A stretch of DNA of 64,000 nucleotides from Christensenella sp. UBA2853 (GCA_002350845.1 DEFL01000033.1:140848-204847), one strand, 5' to 3'. Shown: positions 10,735-18,838, counted from the first letter of the stretch. Numbers and translations are program-made. Notes: generated by a model not told the origin, from the sequence alone.

Positions 10735-12615
10735 TCACTCCTCGGTGACGGTTGTCCTGCCGTCCCGGATCCTGATATGCACCTGATGGCCGCGGACCGG
10801 GAACACGCAGTCAGCCTCGCCCAGCAGATCGTTCCTCGGCTCCACTGTATAGCCTGTTTCCGTGATCTTCAGCCCCAGATAATACCTGGCCAGCAGATAA
10901 ATGGGGCTTGCCGCCCAGGCATGGCAGAGTGATTTTCCAAAGGGATCTCCATACATTGCATACTGCTCCTTCAGCGGTTTGCCCGGCACATATTCCTCCC
11001 AGAATGTGGACGCGCCAAGTTCCAGCATGCCGCCCCAGTAGCTTCTGATCTCCGAAAGGACCTCTTCAAGCAATCCCATGCGGCACATAGCTTCCAGCTC
11101 AAAGAACCGGAAATAGGGCGTGGTGATTTTCGGCACCGCATCATTCAGAAGCACGGAGTGCAGAAGGCTTTTGCACCGTTCGTCATCCGCAATGCCGAAT
11201 AGAATGGCAAAGATATTCGCGTGCCGCGTCACATTGCGTCTGCCGGAAACATAACTGTCCACATAAGCCTGCTTTTCCTCATCCCAGAAATGCGCTTCAA
11301 TGGATCTGAGGAGAGTGCTGCGAGCCTCTTCGTACTCCCTGCGCTTTTCCTCCCCTGCCCAGACTGCCATCACCTTCAGCGCCTGTGCAAACAGCATCTG
11401 CTCTGCGCAAAGCGGCCCTTCCCGGTCAAAGTCTGCCCAGTCAATGAAAACCCAGTCCTGTTCCCTTCCGCAGATCAGGCCGTCCTGATCCCGCTGCGAC
11501 AGGCAAAGCTGCATCAGGCTTTCCATTTTCGGATAGATGAAGTCCAGATAGTCTCTGTCCGCGTAAGCCGTCACGTGCTCATGAACGCCCAGAATCCAGA
11601 GCAGCGAATAATCCAGAATGGTGTTGATGTGGGTCGTGACCGGATCATTTTCCGAAAGTGCCGTCAGTGTCCGTTTCTCCACTTCCGGATCCGCGGTCAG
11701 ATACCGGTTCACAAACAGACTCTGATACGCGTCCCCGCTCCAGATCCACTTGTCCCTCTTGATTCCGTCCAGGAAAAAGCAGCCGGTGCAGAGCATGAAT
11801 GTATGCTGCGCTACGTCAAAGATCCGGTTGATGAGCGGATCACTGCACCGGAAGGCGGCTCTGACGGGAATATCGATATACTGATGGATGGCTCTGGCGT
11901 CCACTTCAGAAGACCGGATATCCGGAATAAAGGCATACCGCAGGGCCTGCCGCGGGCACCGATGGGATGCGGGGTCCACTTTTGAATAGAAGTAGCAGTC
12001 CCCGCCTGCAAGCGCCTCCGCTTCCGATTCTCCCAGATAGACCGTTACATCCTCCTCCGGTTTCTCCAGCCGCGTCAGTTCCACAGCAGCCGTCAGCTCT
12101 GTGCCGAAATCGAAGAGCACGCCGCCGCAGACTTCCCTCTTCTCGATCGGCTCAAATACTTTTTCCGCATAGGTCCATGCGGTCGGATCTCTCATGGCCT
12201 CTGTAAACAATGGACTGGAAGCCGCACGGACTGCTTTCACAGCATAATCCTCTACCATCCAGCCTTCATCGCTGCGCACTGTATCTCCCACGATATACAT
12301 CGATGGCAGGCAGGATACCGAGGCGATATGCACACAGACCGTCACATTCCCCGGCCCGATGACAATCCGCTCCCCTGCCGGATACTTGTTTTCGCCGCAG
12401 GCAATATACCCGACATTGTCTTTTGCCAGAAGAACGGTAAAGGCCGTCTCCTCTTTCAGCGTATAGGTTCTGCGGAACATCACGCGGTTTCTGAATCCCT
12501 CGCTTTTCCAGAACGCAGGCCATGCACAGCCCCGTTCCACCCGCGAGAAATTCTGAACCATGGCATGATAGCGCTCAAAATCCCCTGGATACCACAGCCA
12601 TCTGCTTTCACTCAT
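10735..12615 (-). CDS. GH78-type alpha-L-rhamnosidase-like enzyme
   Basis: This 626-residue protein has an N-terminal beta-sandwich region (about 1-230) and an (alpha/alpha)6 barrel. The barrel motif DGIKRDKWIWSGD near 285-297 matches the DxxxRDxxxWxGD pattern of GH78. FWEEY near residue 540 supplies the second carboxylate. It would cleave terminal rhamnose or a similar sugar from plant glycans. No signal peptide is present. The start at 12615 has a GGAGGAAG site. It is a single gene downstream of a TTGACA promoter. The protein is shorter than the GH78 member at 31.8 kb and lacks some of its accessory domains, so its specificity may differ. Confidence 0.78.
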   Translation of the reverse strand: MSESRWLWYPGDFERYHAMVQNFSRVERGCAWPAFWKSEGFRNRVMFRRTYTLKEETAFTVLLAKDNVGYIACGENKYPAGERIVIGPGNVTVCVHIASVSCLPSMYIVGDTVRSDEGWMVEDYAVKAVRAASSPLFTEAMRDPTAWTYAEKVFEPIEKREVCGGVLFDFGTELTAAVELTRLEKPEEDVTVYLGESEAEALAGGDCYFYSKVDPASHRCPRQALRYAFIPDIRSSEVDARAIHQYIDIPVRAAFRCSDPLINRIFDVAQHTFMLCTGCFFLDGIKRDKWIWSGDAYQSLFVNRYLTADPEVEKRTLTALSENDPVTTHINTILDYSLLWILGVHEHVTAYADRDYLDFIYPKMESLMQLCLSQRDQDGLICGREQDWVFIDWADFDREGPLCAEQMLFAQALKVMAVWAGEEKRREYEEARSTLLRSIEAHFWDEEKQAYVDSYVSGRRNVTRHANIFAILFGIADDERCKSLLHSVLLNDAVPKITTPYFRFFELEAMCRMGLLEEVLSEIRSYWGGMLELGASTFWEEYVPGKPLKEQYAMYGDPFGKSLCHAWAASPIYLLARYYLGLKITETGYTVEPRNDLLGEADCVFPVRGHQVHIRIRDGRTTVTEE

Positions 12616-12776
12616 CTTTCTTCCTCCGCTCTGTCCCTGACCGGTATCTCACAGGAAATGGTCTGCGCATCGTCTGTCAGTGCTCTGCATGTCCATTCCC
12701 TGCCAAAATCCACCCTGCACGTTGTTTCTCTCCCCCAGGTGAACCAACGGCATTTTCTGTCTGGTCCTTTTTGAGC

Positions 12777-12804
12777 AGTTTAGCAAATACTCCCCAATTG
12801 TCAA
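12777..12804 (-). promoter_or_regulatory. Promoter of the GH78-type gene
   Basis: On the minus strand, a perfect TTGACA and TAAACT are spaced by 16 bases. It lies directly after the amt terminator and gives a leader of about 155 bases, in which I see nothing else. Confidence 0.5.
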
Positions 12805-12827
12805 ACCAATGAACCGATCCATCAATG

Positions 12828-12858
12828 AAAAACTGCTGCGGAAGCACATCCGCAGCAG
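12828..12858 (-). terminator. Terminator of the amt-PII gene
   Basis: A perfect 9-base-pair stem (CTGCTGCGG at 12833-12841 with its complement at 12850-12858) is followed on the minus strand by five T. Confidence 0.8.
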
Positions 12859-12878
12859 CACTCTCAAAGGAAGACCGT

Positions 12879-14597
12879 TCATTCATCCGACTGCAGTGCG
12901 TCGTAACCTTCCTCACCGGTACGGACGCGCACCACATTTTCCACATTCTGCACAAAGATCTTGCCGTCTCCGATGTGTCCGGTATACAGAACACTCCTGG
13001 CCGTATCGATCACTTTGCGCACCGGCACACTGCTGACCACGATATCCACCTGAACCTTGGGCAGGAGCGTTACATCCACCGGTGTGCCGCGGTAATATTC
13101 AGGCTTGCCCTTCTGCAGTCCGTAGCCCATGACATTGCTCACGGTCATGCCGGTAATGCCGATTCTGTTCATGGCTGTCTTCAGGCTCTCCAGGCTGGCA
13201 GGACGGCAGATGATCTGAACCCTGGTATAGACAGGTTCATCCGCAACACGCTCCGCCCTTCTGGCCGGTTCGGGCATGCTTTCCTTTTCCACAGGCACAG
13301 ATACTGCCTCTTCGCTCTGTGTGCTGCCGTCCGGGAGGACATAGAAGCCGGAATAGGCGGTCAGCAGTCCATGCTCCGAGCGGTCCATGCCGATCACTTC
13401 ATCCGCCTGGGATGCCCGCAGGCCGATCGTTTTACGGATCACTGCAAATACCAGCGTAATCACCACCGCTGTCCAGGTAGCCGCTGAGAGGACGCCCAGC
13501 ACCTGTATGCCCAGGAAGTGGAGGCCGCCTCCGAAGAAAACGCCTTTCATGGTGGATGTCCCGGTGGCGAACAGGCCGGTCAGAACCGTACCCAGCGCAC
13601 CGCACACGCCGTGCACGGAAATTGCACCGACCGGATCATCGATCTTCACCACCTGGTCAAAAAACTCAACGGAGAAAACAACCGCCAATCCACAGACAAT
13701 CCCGATGATCGCCGCGCCGAACGGATTGACCGCGTCGCATCCCGCCGTGATCCCCACAAGGCCCGCCAGGGATGCATTGAACGTCATGGAGACATCCGGC
13801 TTTCCGTACTTCACCCAGGTAAAAATCATGGTGGTCAGCGTGGCCAGTGCCGCAGCCAGATTTGTGTTGAAGAACACGAGACCGGCACTGACAATCAGTT
13901 CATCGCTGTCCATGCCTACCGTGGAAGCGCCGTTGAACCCAAACCAGCAGAACCACAGAATAAACACGCCCAGGGCCGCAATGGACAGGTTGTGCCCGGG
14001 GATCGCCCGGGGTTTCCCGTCCTTCCCATACTTGCCGATGCGCGGCCCGAGCATTTTTGCGCCGATCATGGCGCACACGCCGCCCACCATATGCACTGCG
14101 GTCGATCCTGCAAAATCATGAAAGCCCATCTGTGCAAGCCAGCCGCCGCCCCAGATCCAGTGCCCGCTGACCGGATAGATCAGCAGGGAAATGGCAGCTG
14201 AGTACACGCAGTAGGCTGAGAACCGTGTCCTTTCCGCCATCGCCCCGGACACAATGGTTGCCGAGGTAGCGCAGAACACCGTCTGAAAAATGGCATAGGC
14301 CCACAGCGGCACGCCTGCAGGAAGAATATGGCTGTAATCCTTCATGATGAACGGATCTATCCAGCCAAACAGCGCAGTCCCCGCACCAAACATGATGCCG
14401 TATCCAAACAGCCAGTACAGCGGCGTCCCGATACAGAAATCCATCAGGTTTTTCATGAGAATGTTGCCGGTGTTTTTGGCGCGGGTAAACCCAGCCTCAC
14501 ACATGGCAAACCCCGCCTGCATGAAGAACACAAGCGCAGCACCGAGCAGAACCCAGATCGTATTGGCAGAAGAATACATCATATTGTTCACATCCAT
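12879..14597 (-). CDS. Ammonium channel fused to a PII signal protein
   Basis: Residues 1-405 form an Amt/Mep/Rh channel with about 11 membrane segments. Twin histidines H169 (STAVHM) and H329 (ISVHGVCG) line the pore and F108 is a gate phenylalanine. After a charged linker (406-455), residues 457-562 are a complete PII/GlnK domain ending KIFVQNVENVVRVRTGE. Normally the two proteins are separate, and GlnK plugs the channel when nitrogen is ample. Here the plug is tethered. At the place of the uridylylated tyrosine Y51 the T-loop reads RGTPVDV, so that tyrosine is missing. The ATG at 14597 directly abuts a GGGGA; a GTG at 14591 has better spacing, so the exact start is uncertain. Confidence 0.88.
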   Translation of the reverse strand: MDVNNMMYSSANTIWVLLGAALVFFMQAGFAMCEAGFTRAKNTGNILMKNLMDFCIGTPLYWLFGYGIMFGAGTALFGWIDPFIMKDYSHILPAGVPLWAYAIFQTVFCATSATIVSGAMAERTRFSAYCVYSAAISLLIYPVSGHWIWGGGWLAQMGFHDFAGSTAVHMVGGVCAMIGAKMLGPRIGKYGKDGKPRAIPGHNLSIAALGVFILWFCWFGFNGASTVGMDSDELIVSAGLVFFNTNLAAALATLTTMIFTWVKYGKPDVSMTFNASLAGLVGITAGCDAVNPFGAAIIGIVCGLAVVFSVEFFDQVVKIDDPVGAISVHGVCGALGTVLTGLFATGTSTMKGVFFGGGLHFLGIQVLGVLSAATWTAVVITLVFAVIRKTIGLRASQADEVIGMDRSEHGLLTAYSGFYVLPDGSTQSEEAVSVPVEKESMPEPARRAERVADEPVYTRVQIICRPASLESLKTAMNRIGITGMTVSNVMGYGLQKGKPEYYRGTPVDVTLLPKVQVDIVVSSVPVRKVIDTARSVLYTGHIGDGKIFVQNVENVVRVRTGEEGYDALQSDE

Positions 14598-14611
14598 TCC
14601 CCAAAAAATAG

Positions 14612-14661
14612 CAACAAAAGAGGCGCGGGGTGTACAGCACACCCTCGCGCCTCTTTTGTTG
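14612..14661 (-). promoter_or_regulatory. Long hairpin forming the 5' leader of amt-PII
   Basis: Perfect 16-base arms (14612-14627 with 14646-14661) continue into GGGTGT/ACACCC with one bulged T, giving a stem of about 22 pairs and a 5-base loop. Because the amt promoter lies just upstream at 14667-14695, the transcript would begin at or within this hairpin. It carries AAAAGAG/CTCTTTT edges, so it could act as an attenuator, an mRNA-stabilising 5' structure, or a bidirectional terminator for the GH43 gene. Confidence 0.7.
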
Positions 14662-14666
14662 GCGGC

Positions 14667-14695
14667 ATTGTAAATCACAATGTCCTGCATGTCAA
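14667..14695 (-). promoter_or_regulatory. Sigma-A promoter of amt-PII
   Basis: On the minus strand, TTGACA and TACAAT are separated by 17 bases. The predicted start is near 14660, at the edge of the long hairpin. It lies between the GH43 stop and the amt start. Confidence 0.75.
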
Positions 14696-14749
14696 GCGTG
14701 GGAAAGCATGAAAACAGGTAAAAAACAACGCGCCTGAATGCTTCCCCTG

Positions 14750-16303
14750 TCAGCCGATCTCTTCCCCATGATTCAGCCTCTCCGGATTGGAGAGTGCAAA
14801 GTGCCGGAAGACCGCCATTTTCTCCGACTCGCCTTCCGCCTCTGCGTACAAACCCGTCATGGTACCGGTGAATCCTCTGCCGGTAAACACATTGGCAAAG
14901 AAACGCGCGGACGCCGTGCATTTGCCGTATACGCTGCCTTCACCGTCGGTGACACCAAACGCATAGCATTCCTTTGTTCCGCGGATCGTCAGACGCAGCC
15001 ATCCATCTTCGGTACACTGTGGGTCCAGCTTTTCTGTATAGGTGATGACATCCAGGTCATCCGCCCTGCGCTCGAGGAACAGCTCAAGTCCATCCTCATC
15101 CCTCTTTACGCCCCAGAACATATACATGAGATGATTGACCATCACACAGAGTCCTGCTGAAACACCGCACGCGAGCGCATCCACGCACACATCCGCTTCC
15201 ATGCAGAAATCCATATCCGGCTGCCGGACGCAGGCCAGTCCCTCAAACCGCTTTTCATCCGGCTTGCTGCCCGAGGCGAAAACAGACAGGGTGCCGTTTT
15301 CCCTGACATAGCGCGTTTCATCCGGGTTTCTGACAAAGATCCAGTCAGAAGGCCATGTCTTCTGCGTAAAGTCATCCACGAAATCCGGCCACGGTTTCTG
15401 CTGTGCGAGAATCGGCCCTTCCTCCACAATGCGTGCACGGCTGTCATGGACTGACGGCCAGCCGTTTTTCCATGTGACCGGCGTCAGGAAGGTCTCTCTT
15501 GCCATCTGGGACTGGCTGAGCACGCCGGGCCGCACGCCCAGGTGCACCATCCACCAGTTTCCCAGATGATCCTCAAACAGATCCGCATGCCCGCAGCAGC
15601 ATGCCTGCTTGGTCGTGTCATTGCGGTTGGTCAGAATCGGATTGTCAGGGCAGCTCTCATACGGGCCCCAGACAGACCTAGCGCGTGCCGCGACCTCCAT
15701 GTGTCCGGAATAGGTTCCGCCCTCAGCGCACAGGAGATAATACCATTCCCCGATATGATAAACATGCGGTGCTTCCAGCCATCCTTCGCCCGTACCCGCC
15801 CAGATCCGGCGGAAAGGCTCCAGTGTCCTGCCTGTCAGAGGATCAATCACGCCAAGGCAGATGCCTTCTCCGCCCAGTCCCAGTCCATCATTGGTGCAGA
15901 AATAGGCCTTTCCCACGTCAAAGAGGATGGACGGATCAATTCCGCCGATCTCCACACGGACCGGATCGGACCAGGGGCCGGCCGGGTCCTTGGCATGCAG
16001 AATGTAGTTGGCGAACACATTGGCCGAGGATTCAACCACCACAACAATATAAAACAGCCCCTCATGGTACCGGATCGTCGGAGCCCAGATTCCGCCGTTT
16101 TCCCGGACTGCCCGAAGATCCAGGCTGTTTGAAAACGTCTGTGCGTTCCCGAGAAGCGTCCAGTTCACCAGATCCCTGCTGTGATACACCGGCATCGCCG
16201 GATAATATTCAAAACTGGATGTCACCAGATAATAATCTTCTCCCACACGGCAGACGCTGGGATCCGGATGAAAGCCTCTGAGAATCGGATTTCTGTACTG
16301 CAT
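14750..16303 (-). CDS. GH43 beta-xylosidase / arabinofuranosidase
   Basis: This 517-residue enzyme has the five-bladed beta-propeller of GH43. The catalytic base is the Asp in GFHPDPS near residue 14. The pKa-modulating Asp is in GGIDPSI near 123, and the acid is the Glu in LEAPHVY near 175. The last 200 residues form the concanavalin-like C-terminal domain typical of beta-xylosidases. It would release xylose or arabinose from short oligosaccharides. The start at 16303 has a GGAGAGGA site; upstream in-frame codons to 16372 have no such site. It is a single gene with its own promoter. Confidence 0.88.
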   Translation of the reverse strand: MQYRNPILRGFHPDPSVCRVGEDYYLVTSSFEYYPAMPVYHSRDLVNWTLLGNAQTFSNSLDLRAVRENGGIWAPTIRYHEGLFYIVVVVESSANVFANYILHAKDPAGPWSDPVRVEIGGIDPSILFDVGKAYFCTNDGLGLGGEGICLGVIDPLTGRTLEPFRRIWAGTGEGWLEAPHVYHIGEWYYLLCAEGGTYSGHMEVAARARSVWGPYESCPDNPILTNRNDTTKQACCCGHADLFEDHLGNWWMVHLGVRPGVLSQSQMARETFLTPVTWKNGWPSVHDSRARIVEEGPILAQQKPWPDFVDDFTQKTWPSDWIFVRNPDETRYVRENGTLSVFASGSKPDEKRFEGLACVRQPDMDFCMEADVCVDALACGVSAGLCVMVNHLMYMFWGVKRDEDGLELFLERRADDLDVITYTEKLDPQCTEDGWLRLTIRGTKECYAFGVTDGEGSVYGKCTASARFFANVFTGRGFTGTMTGLYAEAEGESEKMAVFRHFALSNPERLNHGEEIG

Positions 16304-16340
16304 TGTTTCCTCTCCCCTTCTGTGGACTGTCTTTTTCCAG

Positions 16341-16369
16341 ATTGTAGTCCACACGATCTGAATTGTAAA
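16341..16369 (-). promoter_or_regulatory. Sigma-A promoter of the GH43 gene
   Basis: On the minus strand, TTTACA and TACAAT are spaced by 17 bases, about 40 bases before the start codon. Confidence 0.65.
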
Positions 16370-16376
16370 CAAACAG

Positions 16377-16411
16377 AAAAAGAGCCATGCCGGATTCTTT
16401 CCGACATGGCT
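16377..16411 (-). terminator. Terminator of the FMN lipoprotein gene
   Basis: AGCCATGCCGG (16383-16393) pairs with CCGACATGGCT (16401-16411) with one wobble, and a T-rich tail CTTTTT follows on the minus strand. Confidence 0.75.
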
Positions 16412-16447
16412 GACTTTACTCTCAGTTTCTGCTATGACCTCTATTGC

Positions 16448-17548
16448 TTACTTTGCATAGGAGAAAACAAGCTCAGGATAGCCAAAGGCCGCGACGGTCA
16501 CAGTGTACTGCTTGCCGGCCTCAAAGAGCGGGTTTTCACTGCCGTTGCGTGCCTTGACCACGCCGTCCGCATTCAGGACGCCGTTTTCATCCAGGGCAAT
16601 GAAACTGCCAATGGTGCCATGATGGCCGACGATTTCCTGCTCGGTCGCCTTCTCGGCTCCTTCGGCCAGAATCTGAACATGCTCGATGTTCTGCAGATAA
16701 TCCGCCATGGAACCCTTTGCAAGGACGATGGCTTTTCCGTCAAAGGAAATGTCCGATGCGCTCAGGCCGCTGTCCACGACGAAATAGGGAGCCTGTGCTG
16801 CTGCCAGACCGCCTTCAAAGGAAGGAGAACGGTACTTGCCGCTGGCATCAACCACATTCACGTAATAATAGCCGCCCTTGAGGGTATCGGGGTTCTGGAA
16901 GGTGATCACAACCTTGCCGTCCGCAGCTTCCACTGTATAGCTGTCCGCAGGTACGACTTCCTCATTGCGCACGCCCCAGCGGATGTCCGTGATCTGCAGA
17001 TCAAAATCTTCCGGGAGGGCATTGGTCAGCGTCACCACGCCGCCTTCGACAGAGACCACAGGCAGTGCGGAGCCTTCCACAGGGAGGAATGTCTTGCCGG
17101 CCTTGCCTTCAAGAGCATTCACGACAGCTTCCTGAGCAGCCGCGCACACCATGGTTGCACCGGAAATGGCATCTGCGCCATTCGTCATATTCATGGCCTT
17201 GACTTCGTCCACATTCTTTCCGACGAATTTTTCAAACAGGCCGCCGTTGACTGCGACATCGAAATACGGCTTGTTCTTGTTGGCCCAGAATTCTTCGTTG
17301 CCTTCCTGCACAGAACCTGTGGTTCCGGTTCCGTTATCCCGGACAGCGGTGATCACGCCGTTGTCATCGACGTCCACAGCCACTTTTACATTATAAAACG
17401 GGGGATGAATGAAGGGAGCGGTTGAAGGATAGTTCCGCTGATCCACATTGGCGTCGCCTTCCAGAGTCTGGGCAGCAAATGCGCCGCACGCTGTCAGTGC
17501 CATGCACAGCACCATCACAAGAGCCATCACCAAACGAACATTTTTCAT
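16448..17548 (-). CDS. FMN-binding domain lipoprotein
   Basis: This 366-residue protein has a signal peptide ending in a lipobox (ALTAC, lipidated C21), so it should be anchored outside the membrane. An FMN-binding (RnfG/NqrC-type) domain covers about 50-147. Its motif DAISGAT at 126-132 predicts covalent FMN on T132, attached by an ApbE-type transferase not present in this window. The remaining 220 residues look like beta-rich substrate-binding modules with no call. It is transcribed away from the DtxR/AraC pair. Two TTAG-N6-CTAA boxes lie in its long 5' region, which ties it to the iron operon at 19-28.6 kb. The likely role is extracytoplasmic electron transfer, for example ferric reduction (inference). 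The start at 17548 has an AGGAGGA site. Confidence 0.82.
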   Translation of the reverse strand: MKNVRLVMALVMVLCMALTACGAFAAQTLEGDANVDQRNYPSTAPFIHPPFYNVKVAVDVDDNGVITAVRDNGTGTTGSVQEGNEEFWANKNKPYFDVAVNGGLFEKFVGKNVDEVKAMNMTNGADAISGATMVCAAAQEAVVNALEGKAGKTFLPVEGSALPVVSVEGGVVTLTNALPEDFDLQITDIRWGVRNEEVVPADSYTVEAADGKVVITFQNPDTLKGGYYYVNVVDASGKYRSPSFEGGLAAAQAPYFVVDSGLSASDISFDGKAIVLAKGSMADYLQNIEHVQILAEGAEKATEQEIVGHHGTIGSFIALDENGVLNADGVVKARNGSENPLFEAGKQYTVTVAAFGYPELVFSYAK

Positions 17549-17749
17549 GAGAATCCTCCTTATTATTTCTTTCAGTCCTGCGCTGTCCTGCATTTGAGTA
17601 CAGTACAGCACGTCCATCTGCCGTACAGGGCATGTTTTCGCCCGCCTGGCGATCCTGTCACCTGCCCTGCTCTTTGAAACCTCCATTCTCATTTTGTATG
17701 GTCTATTCCAGTCCTTTTCAGGACCATGAACAGCGTTCGTCCGCGTTCG

Positions 17750-17763
17750 TTAGTTGCACCTAA
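17750..17763. promoter_or_regulatory. TTAG-N6-CTAA box 1 (iron-regulator-type operator)
   Basis: TTAG, TTGCAC, CTAA, flanked by G and C to give GTTAG/CTAAC arms. It lies about 200 bases upstream of the FMN lipoprotein start and downstream of the leader terminator. One of five such boxes in 1.25 kb. Confidence 0.65.
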
Positions 17764-17774
17764 CCATTTCCTCC

Positions 17775-17796
17775 AAAAAAACCGCTCTGGGAGCGG
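17775..17796 (-). terminator. Terminator-like hairpin in the FMN lipoprotein leader
   Basis: CCGCTC and GAGCGG form a 6-base-pair GC-rich stem with a 3-base loop, followed on the minus strand by seven T. It lies about 60-70 bases after the predicted start point and 230 bases before the lipoprotein gene, so it should attenuate transcription or release a short RNA. Confidence 0.65.
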
Positions 17797-17824
17797 CACT
17801 CTGTTCCGTGTCCCTCCGCAGCGG

Positions 17825-17838
17825 TTAGCTATGTCTAA
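17825..17838. promoter_or_regulatory. TTAG-N6-CTAA box 2, overlapping the +1 region
   Basis: TTAG, CTATGT, CTAA with GTTAG/CTAAC arms. It covers about +4 to +17 of the predicted transcript from the 17849-17877 promoter, the expected place for a repressor. Confidence 0.7.
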
Positions 17839-17848
17839 CGCGTTTTGG

Positions 17849-17877
17849 ATGCTATCATATCCATTTTTTTCTGTCAA
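17849..17877 (-). promoter_or_regulatory. Sigma-A promoter of the FMN lipoprotein gene
   Basis: On the minus strand, TTGACA and TAGCAT are separated by 17 bases. Predicted start near 17842; box 2 follows immediately. Confidence 0.7.
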
Positions 17878-18009
17878 GTTCTGATATTTACTTTTTTCGC
17901 ATCTCAGAAACAGCGGTCCTGCAAAAGACTTCTTATTATATGCATGTCCAAATCGATGACTGTGTTTTCTCACGCGCCGATTCTGCCAGAAAACAAAAGC
18001 TGCAGGATG

Positions 18010-18037
18010 AAAAAAACTGAAACAGGATCCTTCTCAG
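18010..18037 (-). terminator. Probable terminator of the araC-dtxR pair
   Basis: A short imperfect hairpin (18017-18037, CTGA/TCAG outer pairs) is followed on the minus strand by seven T, just past the DtxR-like stop codon. Confidence 0.45.
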
Positions 18038-18042
18038 CTGCC

Positions 18043-18417
18043 CTAGTGAATCGACCCTGTCCATTCCTCTCCGATTCTCTGAAACGCCCTGTAAGATGCG
18101 TCACTCATTTCCCAGCTGAACGAAATGGCATCCCGCAGAGCCTGCTCACGATCCATCCCGGCCTGCGTGAGCAGCTCCCTGAAAAATGATACTCGGCTCA
18201 GAAGTCTTTCGGCGCGTATCCTCCCTTCATCCGACAGAAGGAGATTTCCATCCTGTTCCACTTCAATAAGTCCCTGCTCGCGCATCTGCCGGATGGAAGT
18301 GCTCACAGACGGCTTGGAAATTCTCAGATAATGCGCAACATCCACAGCACGGACGCACACATACTGGTCTTTCAGAATGCGGATCGCAAATAAATACCGG
18401 TCAAGTGTACTGCTCAT
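18043..18417 (-). CDS. DtxR/MntR-like regulator lacking metal ligands
   Basis: This 124-residue protein aligns along its length with the winged-helix and dimerisation domains of DtxR/MntR, with ISKPSVSTSIRQM as the recognition helix region. It has no SH3-like third domain. Every metal ligand I can align is replaced: the D8/M10 position is R7, E11 is F10, H77 is V, and the final C/E-E-H set reads I, S, W (in AISFSWEMS). It should still bind DNA, but probably not through Mn or Fe activation. The TTAG-N6-CTAA boxes near it resemble DtxR-type sites and are the likely targets. It overlaps the AraC-type gene by ATGA and has an AAAGGA site. Confidence 0.75.
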   Translation of the reverse strand: MSSTLDRYLFAIRILKDQYVCVRAVDVAHYLRISKPSVSTSIRQMREQGLIEVEQDGNLLLSDEGRIRAERLLSRVSFFRELLTQAGMDREQALRDAISFSWEMSDASYRAFQRIGEEWTGSIH

Positions 18418-18782
18418 GGATCTGTCCTTTCCGGGTCACATTGCTGATGCAGATGTCTGTACTCAGTCGGTGAACAGCCTGTTGTCTTCTGAAAGATATG
18501 CGCAAAATGAGAGGCGGACACATAGCCAACAGCCTTGCCAATCTCTGAAATGGTCTGGTCCGTCCCGCTCAGCAGTTCCTTGGCCCTTCTGACGCGGATC
18601 ATATGATGGTAGACAAGCGGCGTCATCCCTGTTGTGCGCTTAAATGTTCGGAGCAGATAGCTTCCATTGACAAACAGTGCTTTTGCCATCTGTTCCAGTG
18701 AAAACTTCTCTTCACTGTGCGCTTCCATGTAGGCCGCAGCGGCCTCTGACAGCGCGTTTCCACTGCTCTGCTTCTCTGCCAA
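18414..18782 (-). CDS. Single-domain AraC-type DNA-binding protein
   Basis: This protein of about 122 residues is just the double helix-turn-helix of the AraC family. The typical signature runs from FSLEQMAKALFVNGSYLLRT to VGYVSASHFAHIFQKTTGCSP. There is no sensory domain, as in MarA or SoxS. A TTG start at 18782 is preferred because a GGGAGGG site lies 6 bases upstream; the ATG at 18797 directly follows an AGGA and is less likely. It is cotranscribed with the DtxR-like gene and divergent from the FTR1 operon, so it probably activates that operon. The direct repeats at 18888-18938 are candidate targets. Confidence 0.75.
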   Translation of the reverse strand: MAEKQSSGNALSEAAAAYMEAHSEEKFSLEQMAKALFVNGSYLLRTFKRTTGMTPLVYHHMIRVRRAKELLSGTDQTISEIGKAVGYVSASHFAHIFQKTTGCSPTEYRHLHQQCDPERTDP

Positions 18783-18824
18783 ACCGGTCCCTCCCATTCC
18801 TGAGTGCCTGAATCGCGTCCGGTA

Positions 18825-18838
18825 TTAGATGTAACTAA
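18825..18838. promoter_or_regulatory. TTAG-N6-CTAA box 3
   Basis: TTAG, ATGTAA, CTAA. It lies in the leader of the araC-dtxR pair, 28 bases from box 4. Confidence 0.7.

Larger units (their letters stand above)
17549..18042. other. 494-base control region without a gene
   Basis: This stretch carries, on the minus strand, a promoter, two TTAG-N6-CTAA boxes and a terminator-like hairpin in the leader of the FMN lipoprotein. A second terminator belongs to the DtxR-like gene. Between 17549 and 17740 there is an uninterrupted frame joined to the lipoprotein, but it lacks a ribosome site and any family signal. Nothing else is recognised at 17880-18009. Confidence 0.6.

Noticed and set aside
14612..14661. 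Riboswitch in front of amt-PII
   Set aside because: It is a single long hairpin with a 5-base loop. There is no room for an aptamer and none of the motifs of known ligand-binding classes.
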